From: Anarhynchus alexandrinus | Lineage: Eukaryota; Chordata; Aves; Charadriiformes; Charadriidae | Direction of reading: 5' to 3' | DNA length: 64,000 nucleotides | Assembly (NCBI GenBank): GCA_008711295.1 | Contig: VUYV01000003.1 | Span: 4,001,837-4,065,836, forward strand | Part shown: positions 24,360 through 38,034 of the stretch, in pieces | How the letters are laid out: each line of letters begins with the position of its first letter | Position numbering within the stretch: the first letter of the stretch is position 1 | Program-made: the position numbers and the translations under genes | Notes under the pieces: generated by a model | The model's input: the letters and a program-made list of their open reading frames with translations, nothing else | The model's database searches: none | What the model was told of the DNA's origin: nothing

Positions 24360-27300
24360 AAAACTCAAACACAGAGTGGGACTCTTGCATTATTCCCACC
24401 TCACAGGTTGAGCAAGTTGCTTCGCCTCCTCTGTGCTGTGCTAAACAGTGCTCATTTCAGTCAACTGCTGTAAACCATTAAGATGAGTATCACTTTATGT
24501 TTATTTTTCAAAGAAAACTTTGAGTCAGACTGAATGATTCAGGAGTAGACACTGCTTACTTGTATGTTTTGAAATGCCTTGGAAATCATTTAAACTAGAG
24601 GCATTTCAGAGCAATGAAACTACTTCAAAATAATCTATTCTAGCTCTTCAAGAATACCCTTAAACATTAATGAGTTATCCACTCTTATTATGTAAGAAGA
24701 TATCCTCCCAAGTGATAAAGAATTAGCTTCATGCCAGGGGAATATCTTACTGAGCTCTGTTAAATGTACCTTTATGTTTAAAGAGTATTTCCACTGTTAA
24801 CACTTCAAATTGCTTAATAAAGAATAAAACATTATAGTTAGGAATATAGACTAAGTACATGATTTTAAAAAAGAAAATGGCACACTCTAAAAACCAAGAG
24901 TAGATAGTAGTACTCTCTTCCCTCCTACTGGTGTAAAGGAAGAGCAGTTTCTTTAATATTTTCAGTGTTACTCTGCATAAAAGTTAATGTAACTGAAATA
25001 AAATGCCAGTTTTGAAATTGGTATGAGTGACCAAATTTAGATGTTGATCAGCATTTGGATTTAAATTCAGTAACATGAGTCATACCCCTGTTACCACTGG
25101 GGCAGATTTGCTGTTTAGACTTTCTGCACAGTTCAAGAGAACTATGTAATTCGGAAAGATGATCACAAAAACCCCTATTTTGGAAGATTTCAGCACAGTT
25201 GTATTTCAGCTTTAGGGAGTGTTACCACTTCTGGTTAGGTGTAGGGAGTTACAGAGTATCACCAGAGTTTTAGTGCTTAATCAGTACATGGACAGTAACA
25301 ATAATTGTGACTCCCAATATAACATAAAGCATATTACAACAGTATTGTGTGATGGGCTGCATCATTATTCCTATCTACTAAGAGGACTGGGGATCTAGGA
25401 ACTCCGTTCAATCGTACTCTGATCTTAGCATCAGAGATTACTAGGCTATGAACAGAAGAAAAATTGTAGGTATCTTGGAAAATCTAGGTACTGCCAAAAT
25501 AAAGAACATAAGAACATTTTGGATTGAGCATTCAGATGTAGTGTTAGTGCTGAGGCCTACAAAGGATCAGCAATCCAGACCTTAACAAGGTCAATTACAT
25601 AATGTTAATGGTATTTTTCATTTCTGTAGTGAAAAATGTCATCTACAGAAGATTAGTGCCCCATTTGTCCGATTCTTAAAGTACTGTATCTAGAAGTACC
25701 ATGAATAGGAATGGATTTTCTTAGTTGTTTCCTTATACTAATCAGAAAACGCCTGAAGTGACAAGTATCATAAGAAAAAAAGATTACTTAATGTGCCAGG
25801 ATCTGCTTTCACCAGCAATAATTTGATTAGTCTTCTACAATGTTATAGTCTACTGTTTGTGCTCTACTTTATGCATGAATACAGCAAAACTTAAGAGGTA
25901 AAGTGTTGATAGCCTCTCATACAGCTGCCTTGAAACAATCCCTTATTTCACTGTCAGTCCAAGGCTAGGCTTTTTTCTTCTCTCTTCATCCTCTCCCCTT
26001 AACTCATCTTTTACCTCAGTTCATCACCAGCCTATGTACATAACTCTGTAATGCCTCATATTTGAAAAAATAAAAAGGAATTTTTTATAGCACAGCAGCA
26101 TATTCATTTTTTTTTTCCTGTAATTTGCATTGCCAATTTACTGTTATTGGAAGTGGTTTTGCATTGTATTCAAGTAATGAAATGCTCAAATGCTGACAGA
26201 AACAGCATGAAACTTGTTTTTTCTCTTGGAAACTGGAGGAGCACATTCCACTGTAGTTAGTTAGCTTCCTTATTTTCTGCATTCACACTGTCCTATTTAA
26301 TGCAGACATGTCCTGGTCTTGTCTCATGGCAGATAAGACCAAATGAATTTGTTGCCTCTTCATTTTTCTTAATGTGGTATCATTCCAGCATGATTATTTT
26401 TCTTCCTTTCTCTTTAGCTTTTTCTTGACTTTTCCACTCTATTAAAAGAACTTTTTTTTTTCTTTTTTTCTCCAAATTGAAAGCTTTACAGAGCTGTGCA
26501 TTTGGGGTGAATTTATTGCAAGTTAATTTGCCTTATCTTCTAGGAAAATATATTGCTGAGTGTCCCGTTTCTTCTTGCCTATCTCTTATTTGTAACTGCA
26601 TATAATCTTTTCCCTGTTCACAACTGTATTTCCTGTTGTTAATGAATTCCATTACTATATTTTTATATTAATTTCCCTTTCTCAAAGGAAATCTCTGGAT
26701 TTCATAGATTATTAATTTTTCTTTCTTCATGTTAATGTTAGTTTTGCAGCCTTTACCCATATTGAAGAATCAGTGCATACATGACAACCTATGGATGTAT
26801 TTATCCAGCTGAATAAAACCTGGAGGGTCTAAGCAAGAGTAGTCATTGTTTCTCCAGCTTGTCTTCTGACAATTTATTGTATTTTTTCCACTTGACTTTT
26901 TTGTAGGCTGCATTAGACAAAAATTATTTTTCTCTAAAATTCAGTATGGATGCATATGATCCTATTCTATTTGATTATACATTGTTGAAGTACATAGAGT
27001 ACAACTGATATAACCAATGTAAGAAAAATTAACACAAGCAGTCTTGAAAGCAAAGTAAACAGATTCTACACTCATGATTCCTTCAAAATGTCTGCCATTA
27101 AGGAACTAAAAGGGAGTGATGCAACCCCAGCTAACGAGTAATTGCTTCAGTCTTTGTCCCTAGCTATTTTTAACTACATTTTAAGTGTGGACTTCATGGA
27201 TTTGTTTGTTTTGTTTTTCCTTCCCTCTGTGGTACCAGAGCTCAGGTGATAGTAAACCTAAGTGCAGTTTGCTTTTTAGAAGCATCCAACCATGTTTTAC

Positions 27301-30170
27301 TTGTTTCCAAGTGGGACTCAGCATTGGGTAGTCGGGGCCAAGAGCTGCTGGGCCATTATGCATCACCATGTTCCAGCACTAAAGGCCAGGACCAAGGCTT
27401 TGATGGAAAAATCTCTGGGAGGATGTCTTTCCATCTACTAGAAGCACAGGTAGTCTGATTAGGCAGGAGAAATGGGTGCATTACTTAACTGTGTGTCCTT
27501 GTTACATAATGTGGGACCATGCTTGGATTATCCTAAAACAAGGAGAAAGAGGTAAGGGAAAGGAAGGCTGACACCAATAATAACCCATACTCCCTTACAA
27601 CAAATCTAGCTTTTACTGCAGTCTGTGACCTAGATTCACTCTCAGACAGCACGCAAGCTATGCTAATAGGAGCGGTTGGGATACATCACCCTTACCTTTT
27701 CACACCTCCCCAATAGCTGCCAGTGGAGACCTATTTAAGAGCAGTTAATAGCTTGTAGGTAATAAAACACCACTTGGTTAGGCATATGTTCAGATAATAA
27801 CACAGATGACTGTTCAGGCAGGACCCTCCTGTTCCCACCTTTGTGTCCCCTATGCCCTAGCAAACATTCTTGAATTGCACTTATGCTGCACAAGCTCTGC
27901 TTGAGGACACTGCTGGAAAGCTGGTTGCACCCTACAGAGCAGCCAGCTCCCCCATTACCCTGTGAACATATAAAGGTTTCCACCATGAAGGACAGGGACT
28001 CCCAAGAAATCCTGTCAGTTGGTCCACCAATACAGTTCTCTGTGCACAATTCAAAGCATTTAGACCTCAGGGCACCATTATGGTAATTTAGTTTCACTTC
28101 CTGCATAAAATGAGAGTCCTCAGGTTTTATTTCACTGCTTGAGATACTAGGGGAGTGGAAACTAAAGATTATTATTATTATTATGTCTAAATGACCTTAT
28201 TGTATCAAAGTGAAAACCCCATAAAAGTTGAATTTTAGGAGCAAGGGATCATGTTATTCTTCTAAAGGCAAACAGTTCAATTACTCTTTTTCATTTCTCA
28301 TTTATATCCATTCTGTCAATTTATTTATAGTGCTAAATATACACACCAGCTAAATCAGCTCAATAAAATACTTATTGAGCTGATAAGATTTTATATTAAA
28401 AGTCCACCCTAATAGATGTATTTATTGAATCATTATCTCTGTCCTTTCAGACAGATACTCAAAATTGAAATTCCACTTACAGTGATGTAATGGATTACAT
28501 AAAATATAATTAGTTGTGATATGGCACTCCTTCTCAAAAGGTGGTGGGTTTGGGTGTTCCCCTCCTCCTCCCTGCCATTAAAGTAGGGGAAGTATATATT
28601 TTAGTTAGCCCTTAGGTTAGCAGAGTTAAACTTGTCTGTTACTGAAAGCTAGCACATTGTCTTTACACCACTTGCATGCTATTGAAACATTTAAAAACAT
28701 GGCTGAAGTGCTGTAGAGACCTCAGCATAGGCCAAGATTTATTTTTAACATACAGATCCACCCCAATAGGAAGGGAGAGTTGTTTTAAAAGCTCATAGTA
28801 CGTATAGAAGTAACAAAAGTTGGGGTATCGTTTGTTTTGATAGATATTTATCAAGGTGATTGCTGAGAAGATACTCAATTACTAGTATGACTGTGCATTT
28901 AGCTACTATACAGTGGCACAAGCGTTAATGTATTAAAGCACTCTCTACTGTTCTAATCACAAAGTCCTACACATTAACAAGACAGAAGCCAAAACTAGTC
29001 TCTCTGGGTGCTGTTTTACTAAACAAGGTCTTCCCAGTATTAATCACGAATGCCTAGCACTTTGAGTCACGAGGTAGTAGAAGGAAAATCCAGACTTACA
29101 TCTTCAATGTAAGATCTGTGGATATGGACAAGCTGAAAAGCATGTCATGTTGTTTGATGACTTCATTCCCCAAGTATCCCCTGCTTGTAAGTTCATGTGA
29201 GGCATAAGGTTTCTGTAGCATTCTTAACCACTTCACAAGTAAAGGTCGTGGAGGGGTTGATACATAATTGATGTGAAAGACTGGTAGGGCAAAGAGTTCT
29301 GTGCCTAGAGGAAGACATACAGTTCCTAACACAAGAATATTATGCGTTCAAAACCTAGGCTGCTGTAGAATAAGGCCTCCAAAAACTGCTGATGCAGTGA
29401 ATTTTTAAGCAGTCCCTCAAGCACCATTCTTCACCTGAGAAAGCCTGTAGCCATCTGTAAGTACTGATACATAAACTTTCAGCTATAAAGTCAAAATTGA
29501 TTTGAGTATTTGTCTTTTAAACCCATATTTCAAATGGGACCTATTCAGAATGTACACAAACTTGGCAAACAAGTTTATGGAGAGGTGTGGGGGTTTTTTT
29601 CCTTTAAAAAAAAATACATTCTGTAGCAATGAAAGCACAGTCAACCAAGGACAAGTTTTGAGCCGTTTCAGAAAGGCTTCTTATCACAAGATTGATAAGA
29701 AGCAAAAAGGAGAACCAAGTGGATATTTTTAACACAAAGTAAACAAGATAAGCTCCCTCCCCCCCCAAAAAGGTCCCCACACCCTCCAAAAAAAAACCCC
29801 TAGGCTACCATTAAAGTTTTCAGTAAGATGGTGTCATCAATTTTAAGAAGAAACTTCATTAAAACAAAAATTACAGAAAGATAAGGATGTATGACAGAGC
29901 AAGACAAACCGACATCAAAAGCACTAAGAGATATCTGTATAAAGTAATTTTTTAATCAGAAAAGAAAAAAAAAAGAAGAGTTTCATAAAGGTTTAGCATT
30001 ATTTCAAAAACATTGTGTGTGGAAGATCGATCATTGCTTGGACCACAGCGTATGTAACAGCCAGAAACTCAAAATAAAATGTAAACTGAGTATCATCAAA
30101 TTTTTTATTTAAGACTGAAGTCTGTTTAATTGCTTAATGATTCTCACAGGAAGTGGCAGAAACCCCATTA
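24360..30170. other. AT-rich DNA without recognisable genes
   Basis: No gene supported. The 123-codon minus frame at 27735-28106 and its neighbours have no domain and overlap other frames. It includes an (ATT)n run at 28168-28184 and a C/A-rich tract at 29752-29800. Confidence 0.7.
28168..28184. repeat. (ATT)n microsatellite
   Basis: ATTATTATTATTATTAT, nearly six uninterrupted units. Confidence 0.9.
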
Positions 30171-30174
30171 CCTG

Positions 30175-30306
30175 AATTGGTTAAAGCTGGAGTATACAAA
30201 ACATCTAGCTTACAATATCCTGTTGGGAACAATCCTACACCTACAAGGTATTGGATGAGATGACCTCAGAGGTCTTTCCATCCCTAATTTCTTTGACTCA
30301 ATGAAT
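30175..30306 (+). repeat. Old CR1-like 3' tail
   Basis: The stretch ATTGGATGAGATGACCTCAG followed by AGGTCTTTCCATCCCTAATT matches the conserved CR1 3' UTR block (TTGGACTAGATGACCT then AGGTCCCTTCCA). It ends in TTCTTTGACTCAATGAA, a decayed version of the terminal ATTCTATGATTCTATGAA repeats. The upstream AACAATCCTACACCTACAAGG also fits the UTR. Divergence is high, so this is an old 5'-truncated copy. Confidence 0.65.
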
Positions 30307-30309
30307 AAA

Positions 30310-33300
30310 CATGAACCTAATCAGAATAGGTATACTGTTTATCTAAGCAATAACATTCAGCTAACTGGAGCACACAAGGGAATTGACTGCTCTTATGCTG
30401 CTGATTAAATAAGATCAGAGAGATTTAAACTAGGCTTTGGAGTTTTAATTTGCAGACCTTGGTATGCATTTGTATTGTAATAACCTGTTTATAACCTTGG
30501 ACCTATGAAACAGAAACCTTTAGATGAAAAGTTTTTTATTTTAAGAAAATAGTTTGTAAAACATGAAGACCACGGACTTAACTCTTTAAGATTACATGTA
30601 AAGTAATGTGGTTTAAGTCCTCAGACACACAGGCTTAAAGAAAGTAATTTCACAGAGAAAGAAAATGCAAACAGTGATTGTGGCTTATATCCTAAGAGCA
30701 GCTTGGACTATATGATATTGCTGGATATTTTACAAGTTTGTATGCATTGCACACCTTCAGATAAATCTAATTTGCCTATGAATTTAGAGCCAGGTATCGT
30801 TTACATCACTATTTGTTTTGACCTTTTCTTACTTGAATGTGTTTAACTCAGTTTCCCACATAGTTTCTTCTTCCCTATTCAATAACTCAAGCTTTATAAG
30901 CAAATCAAGCAATTTCAACATGGCTATGATAAGTTACCATCGCTAGTTCCTATAGTTACAGTTTTACTAAGGCACATTCTTTCCCTAAAAATCTGTACCA
31001 ATACAAGCTAGCATACAGGAATGCTTTTATAGCAAAGCGAACAGGAGGTCACAGACCTGTTCAGCCTGACTGTACTCCATACAAATGAATGCTTACTGGT
31101 ATTTTTAGGTCTGTATCAAGCTTGACTTCAAAAGATGAGCACCTTTTGAATTGTAGGTTTGGTTTGGGGTTTTTTTTTGCTTGCTATACATTCAAAAAAC
31201 ATAACACTAGAGGTATAAGGTGAACTCTTTTCTTGAGCAAGAAAGAAGAAAAATGCCAACTGCTGATGGTGGATGAACGAACAAGGACAGCTGGATTTCT
31301 CAGTCCACGCGTGAGCTTGCATAACAAGCAGGGCTGAGGGAACAGCAAACTTACCACAGGTCTCTTGGCTTGTCAGCTGAGTGCATTGTAAGGAGTCATT
31401 GCCATAAAATGCTCCCCTGCAATTCTAGTCTATTATTCTGACATCTTTCAGCTTATAATTCCATTTGATATCCAAATACACTGGCATTGCTTAAAACTGT
31501 AAAACATATCTCAGCCTGTATGACACCAACTCACACTGTTCCACTTGAGAGTGCTCTGTGACTGGAATGGGACCATCCCAAGAGGAGAACATTTTTTACA
31601 GCAGGTATGGCATTATGATCTGGTCTTTGGGACTGAAAAGATTTCAGACACATTAATTTATATACAGAGCAATACCTATTATCACTGCAGAAGTCATTTG
31701 GGTGAGATCAGCAGATTCTCATCCATCAGATCACTGTGATTTTTTTAATCAAGCAGCACCATGTGTGCTTTCACATCATATTTTTTCTTTTAGACAAGTA
31801 AACTTTTTTAGATATGCTTTTGATTTTTTTCCTTATTAAGTTATCCACTAAGTGAACTTTGAACCCAACTACTTTTCTCCTACTTTATTAACTTTTCCAT
31901 GTTATTATAAAAGTTTTCCATATCTTCCCTTAGCCTTTCCCCTTTCACCTCTGTCATCCAGATCTCCATTTTTCTTTACCATCTTATTTTTGTTCCACCC
32001 TTTATTTCACTTTTCTTGGCAAACAGAAAATGTAACATCTGTAATATTTGAGTAAAATTCATGTATAAAATTAAAAGTGTTAGCAACAGTGACTACTAAA
32101 CAAACCAGAAAGTTATAGTTGAAGAAAATTGTATCTTGAAGTGCAACACAATTTCACATTTTGAAAAAAAAAAAACTTACATCCAGAGACTGTAAGAGAC
32201 TGGAACTCCTACAAAATATAAAAAACCCCAAACATTGTAGTAAAGATTCTAGAAAATGAACCTGAAAATAGCCAACTCAGAGCCAAATAGGTTGAGGCAG
32301 AAATCCCATCTCCTCTATATATTCTGTTATAAGATGATACATACAAAGAAGAAATCTTTGAAAGTTTAGTCAAAAAGAAGATATTATAAAAAAAATTAAG
32401 TGAAAATGACTTTTCAATAAAAGTAAGTTCTTTCAGACACCAACTGACCAATGCAGAAGGGAAAAAAAAAAAAAGGAACCCCCACACAACACTTTCAACC
32501 CTTTCAAGTTGTCAACTCATTGAAAATTCATGGTACTAATACTGCAAGCTGTTCCACCTGGATGTCTCCTGTACTTCCATAGAGTAAACCCCAACATTAA
32601 ACTGCTCAACTTTTTGCAATTTAACAATCACTTCTAATGGTACAGCAGATAAGGTCATATATTCTGTATGGAAAACATCAAGATGTATATACACACCGTT
32701 CATAGCAGGTAATAGAGACTACTTTTTGTGTATAATTACCCAAGAATATTTTCTTTAAAATGTCCTATTTTATAAATATGGACTTTAGCTGTAAGGTTAG
32801 GAGAGCAATATGAGTGCGTGCTAATCTCAGTAGAGGAATCAGAGGACCCTAAGATAACCCTATTCTTAAGTTTCTATTTCTCAGCCACCATAAAGCTATT
32901 GAAATGCTGTTACTGTGAACCTGTAATTCCAAAACAAAATAAAAAACCCTCTTCCATACATAGCAGAAGCAACATGAGTTTAAATATTTTGTAATACTCC
33001 CAGATGCTTTGCAAATAAAACATCCTGCCCCTTAACAGGCAGAGTGATTTCAATATCTGAGGATGGCTCAAAAATCTACTTTCTTCCAGAACAACCTAAG
33101 GACTACAAGATAACATATTATTCCAGCTATTGTGAAAACCTACATGAATATGAAATAAAAGAATTTGTAAAAAGGGGAAGCATAATTCTCAGGACTGGTT
33201 CACTGCAGTAGGAGGAACTTCTGACTTTTCAAATTAGTTTCTTAAATAGATGTGAAAAGTGACTATTCAGTATTAAGAACTTTAGAATTACTTATATTCT

Positions 33301-34940
33301 TGAATGAAAATAAACAATAAAGGAAGAGAAACCATAGTGTTAGGAATCAAGAATAATCATCACTACGTGTCACTCGTGCCTATTATTTTTGCAGTAACTA
33401 AACTAAAGTTTAGTTAACTACAGTTACTTTAGTTAAGTTTAGTTAATTTAGCTAACTAAAGTTACAGTATATGCTTTAAGTATAGAATGTTTCATTAGCA
33501 GAGAAATAAAGAATATTTAGGGAATAAGCAGAGAAAAATGAAGAGAGAACTTTGGAGATGAATGAATCTGCCATAATTACTGCAGAACATTTCATTCATT
33601 TTACTACTTACAGTTTTCAGTTAGCTATTTAGATAAATCCATTTTGCATCATAAAGTCAATTCAACTTCTAATTTACTTCATGAATTAAGTGAACAATGA
33701 TCAGCTACACTGTTTCTTTTGAGTATCTTAAAACAATTAGAATCTATCCAATGAATGAATAAGATAAGGGGGCAGGGGGAGGCATAATTAGGTCTCATTA
33801 GCATGATGTCCCACTATTGATGATCAGTGTTCAACAATACTACAGCTCAAAACACACTTACGGGGGGATTTATTTTTCCTTGAAGTATAATGCACATCCT
33901 GGGGTGTCTCTGTACCAAACAGCCACCTTTTAAAGGCATGATTTAGACAAATGTGGAGTGAGAGGATATTAAAAGCCTGTATCTTCCAACATTTACGGTA
34001 TTTTATCCCCACTGAGTTTGCCTGAGCATAACAATCTATTCTTATTACTGTTATATGGTCTGTCAATTTGTGGTAGCTGTCTCATGCTCTCCACTCAGAC
34101 CATGTGACACTGAAAGCTTTTACTAATAGATTGGTGGCATACTGGTATGTATGAAACCAAAACTTTTAGATTTGCATTAGGAGTCAACCCAAAATCTGAA
34201 CAACTGTGGTGAAATAGCAGCAGTCACATATACCCAAATTGTCCTTAACATCAGCTGCAGAATTTACTGGAGCACCCTATTGAGTGAAGTTTCAAAGCAA
34301 AATGAATCCCCCCATCTGACCATGATGCAGATGACTACTTTTAATCTACTTACTCTAAACACCTTTTATAGATGTTGAGATCAATATGGCCTATTGTATC
34401 CAAGTCACAATTTCATCATAGATCAATTGTCTAAAAGAGAACAGAAAGTGTCCTAAAAATGTCCCCTTCTCCCTAGTAGCTAAAAAGGGAGCCCAGAAAA
34501 ATTAGCAGCTGTAGATACTTACAGCTGTATCAAATACGCTAACAGTAATTTATATCTTAAGAAACATCAAAGACTTGCTTGCTTGTTTTTTGCATCAGAT
34601 TTAATCCCTGTACCTTCAGTTAAAATATTCATTGTAATGTAAACACTGTGAACTACTTTTTCCCATTCGTAGACCCTGAGTTCCCCTTTCTTATTTCTCC
34701 AAAGCAGCATGTAAGCACAGCACCAGTGTCAGGATTTTTTAGGGGGGTGTTTGGGTTTTGGTTGGTTTTTTGTTTTGGGCTTTTTTTTTTTTTTTGCACT
34801 ATAAGTACGTTCATCCTTGGTTTTCCATGCATCAGTTACACTTGCTCTCTTCATCAAGATTTGCACACAGGAAAAGGATTTATCTGATAGTTATTTTTGT
34901 ATTCCTAGAAATTTCTGCCAAAGAAGGCAGCCTCAGTTTT
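30310..34940. other. AT-rich DNA without recognisable genes
   Basis: No gene supported. It contains G/T tracts at 31154-31178 and 34735-34795, an A/C tract at 32461-32490 and the TTAGTTAAC palindrome cluster at 33392-33469. The frame 34758-35075 is poly-T-derived at its start and CR1-derived at its end. Confidence 0.7.
33392..33469. repeat. Cluster of TTTAGTTAAC inverted repeats
   Basis: TAACTAAAC (33395-33403) and GTTTAGTTA (33408-33416) form a perfect 9-bp hairpin with a TAAA loop. ACTTTAGTTA (33426-33435) and TAACTAAAGT (33453-33462) form a second, 10-bp one enclosing another AGTTTAGTTAA copy. The whole 78 bp is built from variants of one short motif in both orientations. Confidence 0.85.
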
Positions 34941-34944
34941 TGCT

Positions 34945-35865
34945 TATATCCTTTGTTAGATATAAGAAGTGATAAAATGAATGGATTTGTGGACAGGGGG
35001 ACAACAGTGAATGTCAGTTACCTCAACTGGAGCACAACTGAGCAGTCCCTCACAATATTCTTGGAAACAAATTAGGACATCATAGTCTAGATCAGTGAAA
35101 GAGCAGATGGGTAAAGACCTGAGTTATTGGGTTCAGAGGGTAGTAGTGAATGGGTTATGCACCAGTAACAAGTAGCCAGTGCTCCACAGGGTCCATCCTG
35201 GGACTGGTGCTGTTTAATAACTTTATCAATGACCTGAAGGATGTTACAGAGGTCATGCTGGTCAAATTTACAGATGACAAGTTGGTGTGAGTGAGTCAAT
35301 ACACTTGAGGGCACGACTGTCATTCAGAGACCTGGGCGCTATTCACAGGGACACAGACAGGACATCAGTGGGGAGCATGAACCCCCTCTGCTCAGCACTT
35401 GCACTTCATTCTAGATATCAAGGAAGGACATCAATAAGCTGGAGTTCAGTGGAGGCCCCCCCAGGCTGGCCTAGGACTGAAGCACTTGCCTTACGAGCAG
35501 AGAGTGAGGGAGCAGGGCTTGTTCAGTCTCGAAAAGAGACTGCCTTTGGTGGACTTAACCAGCGCTCTGCCCATACATACAAGGGTGTTATTGGAAAGAC
35601 AAAGGCAGGATCTATAGAGAGGTTCACAGTGACGAGTTGAAATTGGGAGATTCAGACTGGGTATGTGGAAAAAAAATTCACCCTGAGGACAGTGAAGCAG
35701 TGGAGCAGACTGCCCAGAGAGGCAGTGTGGTCTCTGTCCTCAGAGGTGTTCAAGACCAGCCTGGTGCGACCACACAGCTGACCCTGCTTTAAGCAGGAGA
35801 TTGGATTAGAGACCTCCTGAGGTCCCTTCCAATCCAAATGGCCTTATATAACCCTATCCCTATGA
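34945..35865 (+). pseudogene. CR1 LINE, decayed copy of a distinct subfamily
   Basis: The homology starts near 34945 in the reverse transcriptase region (GFVDRGTTVNVSYLNW, equivalent to the DKGRAVDVVYLDF block). It continues with a QCSTGSILGLVLFNNFINDL equivalent (35170-35235) and a catalytic box decayed to KFTDD (about 35265-35280). A section of ORF2 then appears deleted near 35340-35400. The RVQWRAT-like, LFSLEKR-like and C-terminal sections follow, and a 3' UTR with CACAGCTGACCCTGCTTTAA and CTCCTGAGGTCCCTTCCAAT. The terminal repeats are degraded (about 35845-35865). Many stops and frameshifts are present. The UTR marks it as a different subfamily from the other copies. Confidence 0.9.
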
Positions 35866-35869
35866 GTCT

Positions 35870-38030
35870 GTAACTATTACCATATCCAGTTTATAAAAGT
35901 ACTTCCATTTTCCCACACCAAGCACTGCCAAAAAAACTCCAAAACCAAGACACTGCAGTAACACCAGTAAAACTCAAATCACCTTACAGAGGCATCAGAC
36001 CCTAAAGTAATTTCTGCTGTATTGGTGTTTCAATACCATCCTCTTGAAATGTAAATGTTTTCCTAAAATAAGTTCTCCTGAGTTTTTAAAATGGATAGTG
36101 TATCACCAGCAACCTCATCCAGGTATATATTCAATTACTCCAAAGGTCACCAAACTATTGTCTATATCACCTGGTATTATTCTTACCCAGATACCTATTT
36201 CCAGCTCCTGACCCGTATTCAGATTCTTGCAAAGTACTAAGGATGTCACAGCTTTGTGCTGCACCCACTCATCCCTAAAATAAAGAAACCTTTGTTTCTT
36301 CCCTTTTTTTTTTTTCAGTTAGTAACAAATATACAAAGCTTAACTATTATAGTTGTGCATTGCTAAGCATGAAATATTTCTGGGTTTATAATGCCAGAAC
36401 TGACTCCCACAACATTTAGAACAACTAATCTCCTATGGGAATCTTGCTGTCTTTCAGTCCTTGTGAAAAAGAGATAGTTTGAAAGGAAAGGAGACTTGAG
36501 GAAGCCTAAGGTTAATTTAAACAGTGGTAGGTATATGAAACGTCTGAGGAATTTGTAATGTTAAATTTCTGGCAGGAATGGATTAATAGAGGAGCAAGTG
36601 GTGAGAGGAGTATGATTAATAGTTTCACATGACTAATTCATTACATTGCATATGATGCTGTTACATATTGCCTTGCAGGTTCCCTCGGAATATAGGCACA
36701 TTTTTTATTCTGAAGAAAATGCTGTGCCATGCAGTTTTCTGCTGCAATTGCTGCCTGTACCAGCTGTGACAAGTACTCCCTTGTACTTGGGAACTTATAC
36801 TTTGCCTCAGCCTCTTATAGAGATGATGCTGGAGATACAGTTAGTTCTCAGGAAGAGCTTATTCTGTTGAAACTTCTGAACAAGAGTATTTCCACATACT
36901 ATGTGCTAACATCTTTCACCCAATAGCTAACACATATGTGCGATAGAGGAGCAGGCACTAACAAAATACCAGGTAGGCAGCTTCCATTTTATTCCAAGTT
37001 CCACCACGCAAAGCCTCCCAGGGTCTGTTTCCCTGCAGCCACAGTAAGGAGGGGAGCATATGTGTACATCTCACTTACTGGGCAACTTATTATCCTTAAG
37101 CACTGGCAAATGTGAGGCAGAATTTTATACATTTTCTCCTTCAATGATTTAGAAGCCAAATAGGAGTCTCTTTCAACCAAAACAATTTCCTTCTCTGGAT
37201 GACTCTGCAACTTTATATGTACTTTGGAGTTTTTGCATGAACTTAAACCAGAAAGGCCTAAATTCTGCAGAATTTTTGACAGAAGTATCCACCATTATTA
37301 TTTCTTCTCCTTAAGTAGACACAGTAATGAGAGATAAATTAACATTTTTGTATCCAGGTTCTTTCACTTTTGGAAAAGCTATGCATTTATGTTTTACAGA
37401 TACATCATTCTTTATTTTCATTCACAAATTAAGACATTCAAACTATGTTCATGAATCTGGAGAAAAGTGGGTCAAATCAGTTGATAAAATATTAATTAAA
37501 CTGAATAATAATTGGAAATTACTGTAATATTACTTGACTAGGTGCTCTAGAAATCACAATCCTATGACTGAATAAGGTTTCACAGATTTAAGAGGAAATC
37601 AGTATGTTGCTCATGGGGAAAAAAGCACTCTAATACAGTCCCAGAGCACATATGTAATGGCTGACTGCAGTGAAAAAGAAAGAAGTNGAGTTAGAAATAA
37701 AAGTTATCAGCATAGTTTAAGTGCCTTACTAGATAGAAATGACAAATGCATTTCAAGCAAAAGATAGATGCATTTTCGTTTGGTTTCGGGGTTGGGTTGG
37801 TTTTTTTTTTTGTTTGTTTGCTTGTGTATTTTTTGCAAGTTGGAAAGAAGAGGTGGTGTTGTCATATCACAGGATGGATCTGCAACTCAGATGTTGGGAA
37901 ATTACTCCCAGATTGCTTGCAGCCAAACAGGCTGCTTCCAGAGAGAGGCTGGAGCAGAAATGCTGAGGTTCAACAGCACTTGGTACAGTAGCCAAGTTCC
38001 AAAACCAATGGAAGAGAGCTAAAATTTTGC
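35870..38030. other. AT-rich DNA without recognisable genes
   Basis: Nothing recognised apart from a poly-T run at about 36307-36318 and a G/T tract at 37780-37821. There is a single N at 37687. The overlapping 75-84 codon frames at 37739-38022 are translations around the poly-T tract. Confidence 0.7.
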
Positions 38031-38034
38031 CTAT

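Noticed and set aside
27735..28106. 123-codon minus-strand frame
   Set aside because: No recognisable motif, overlapping open frame on the other strand, no splice or start context that stands out.
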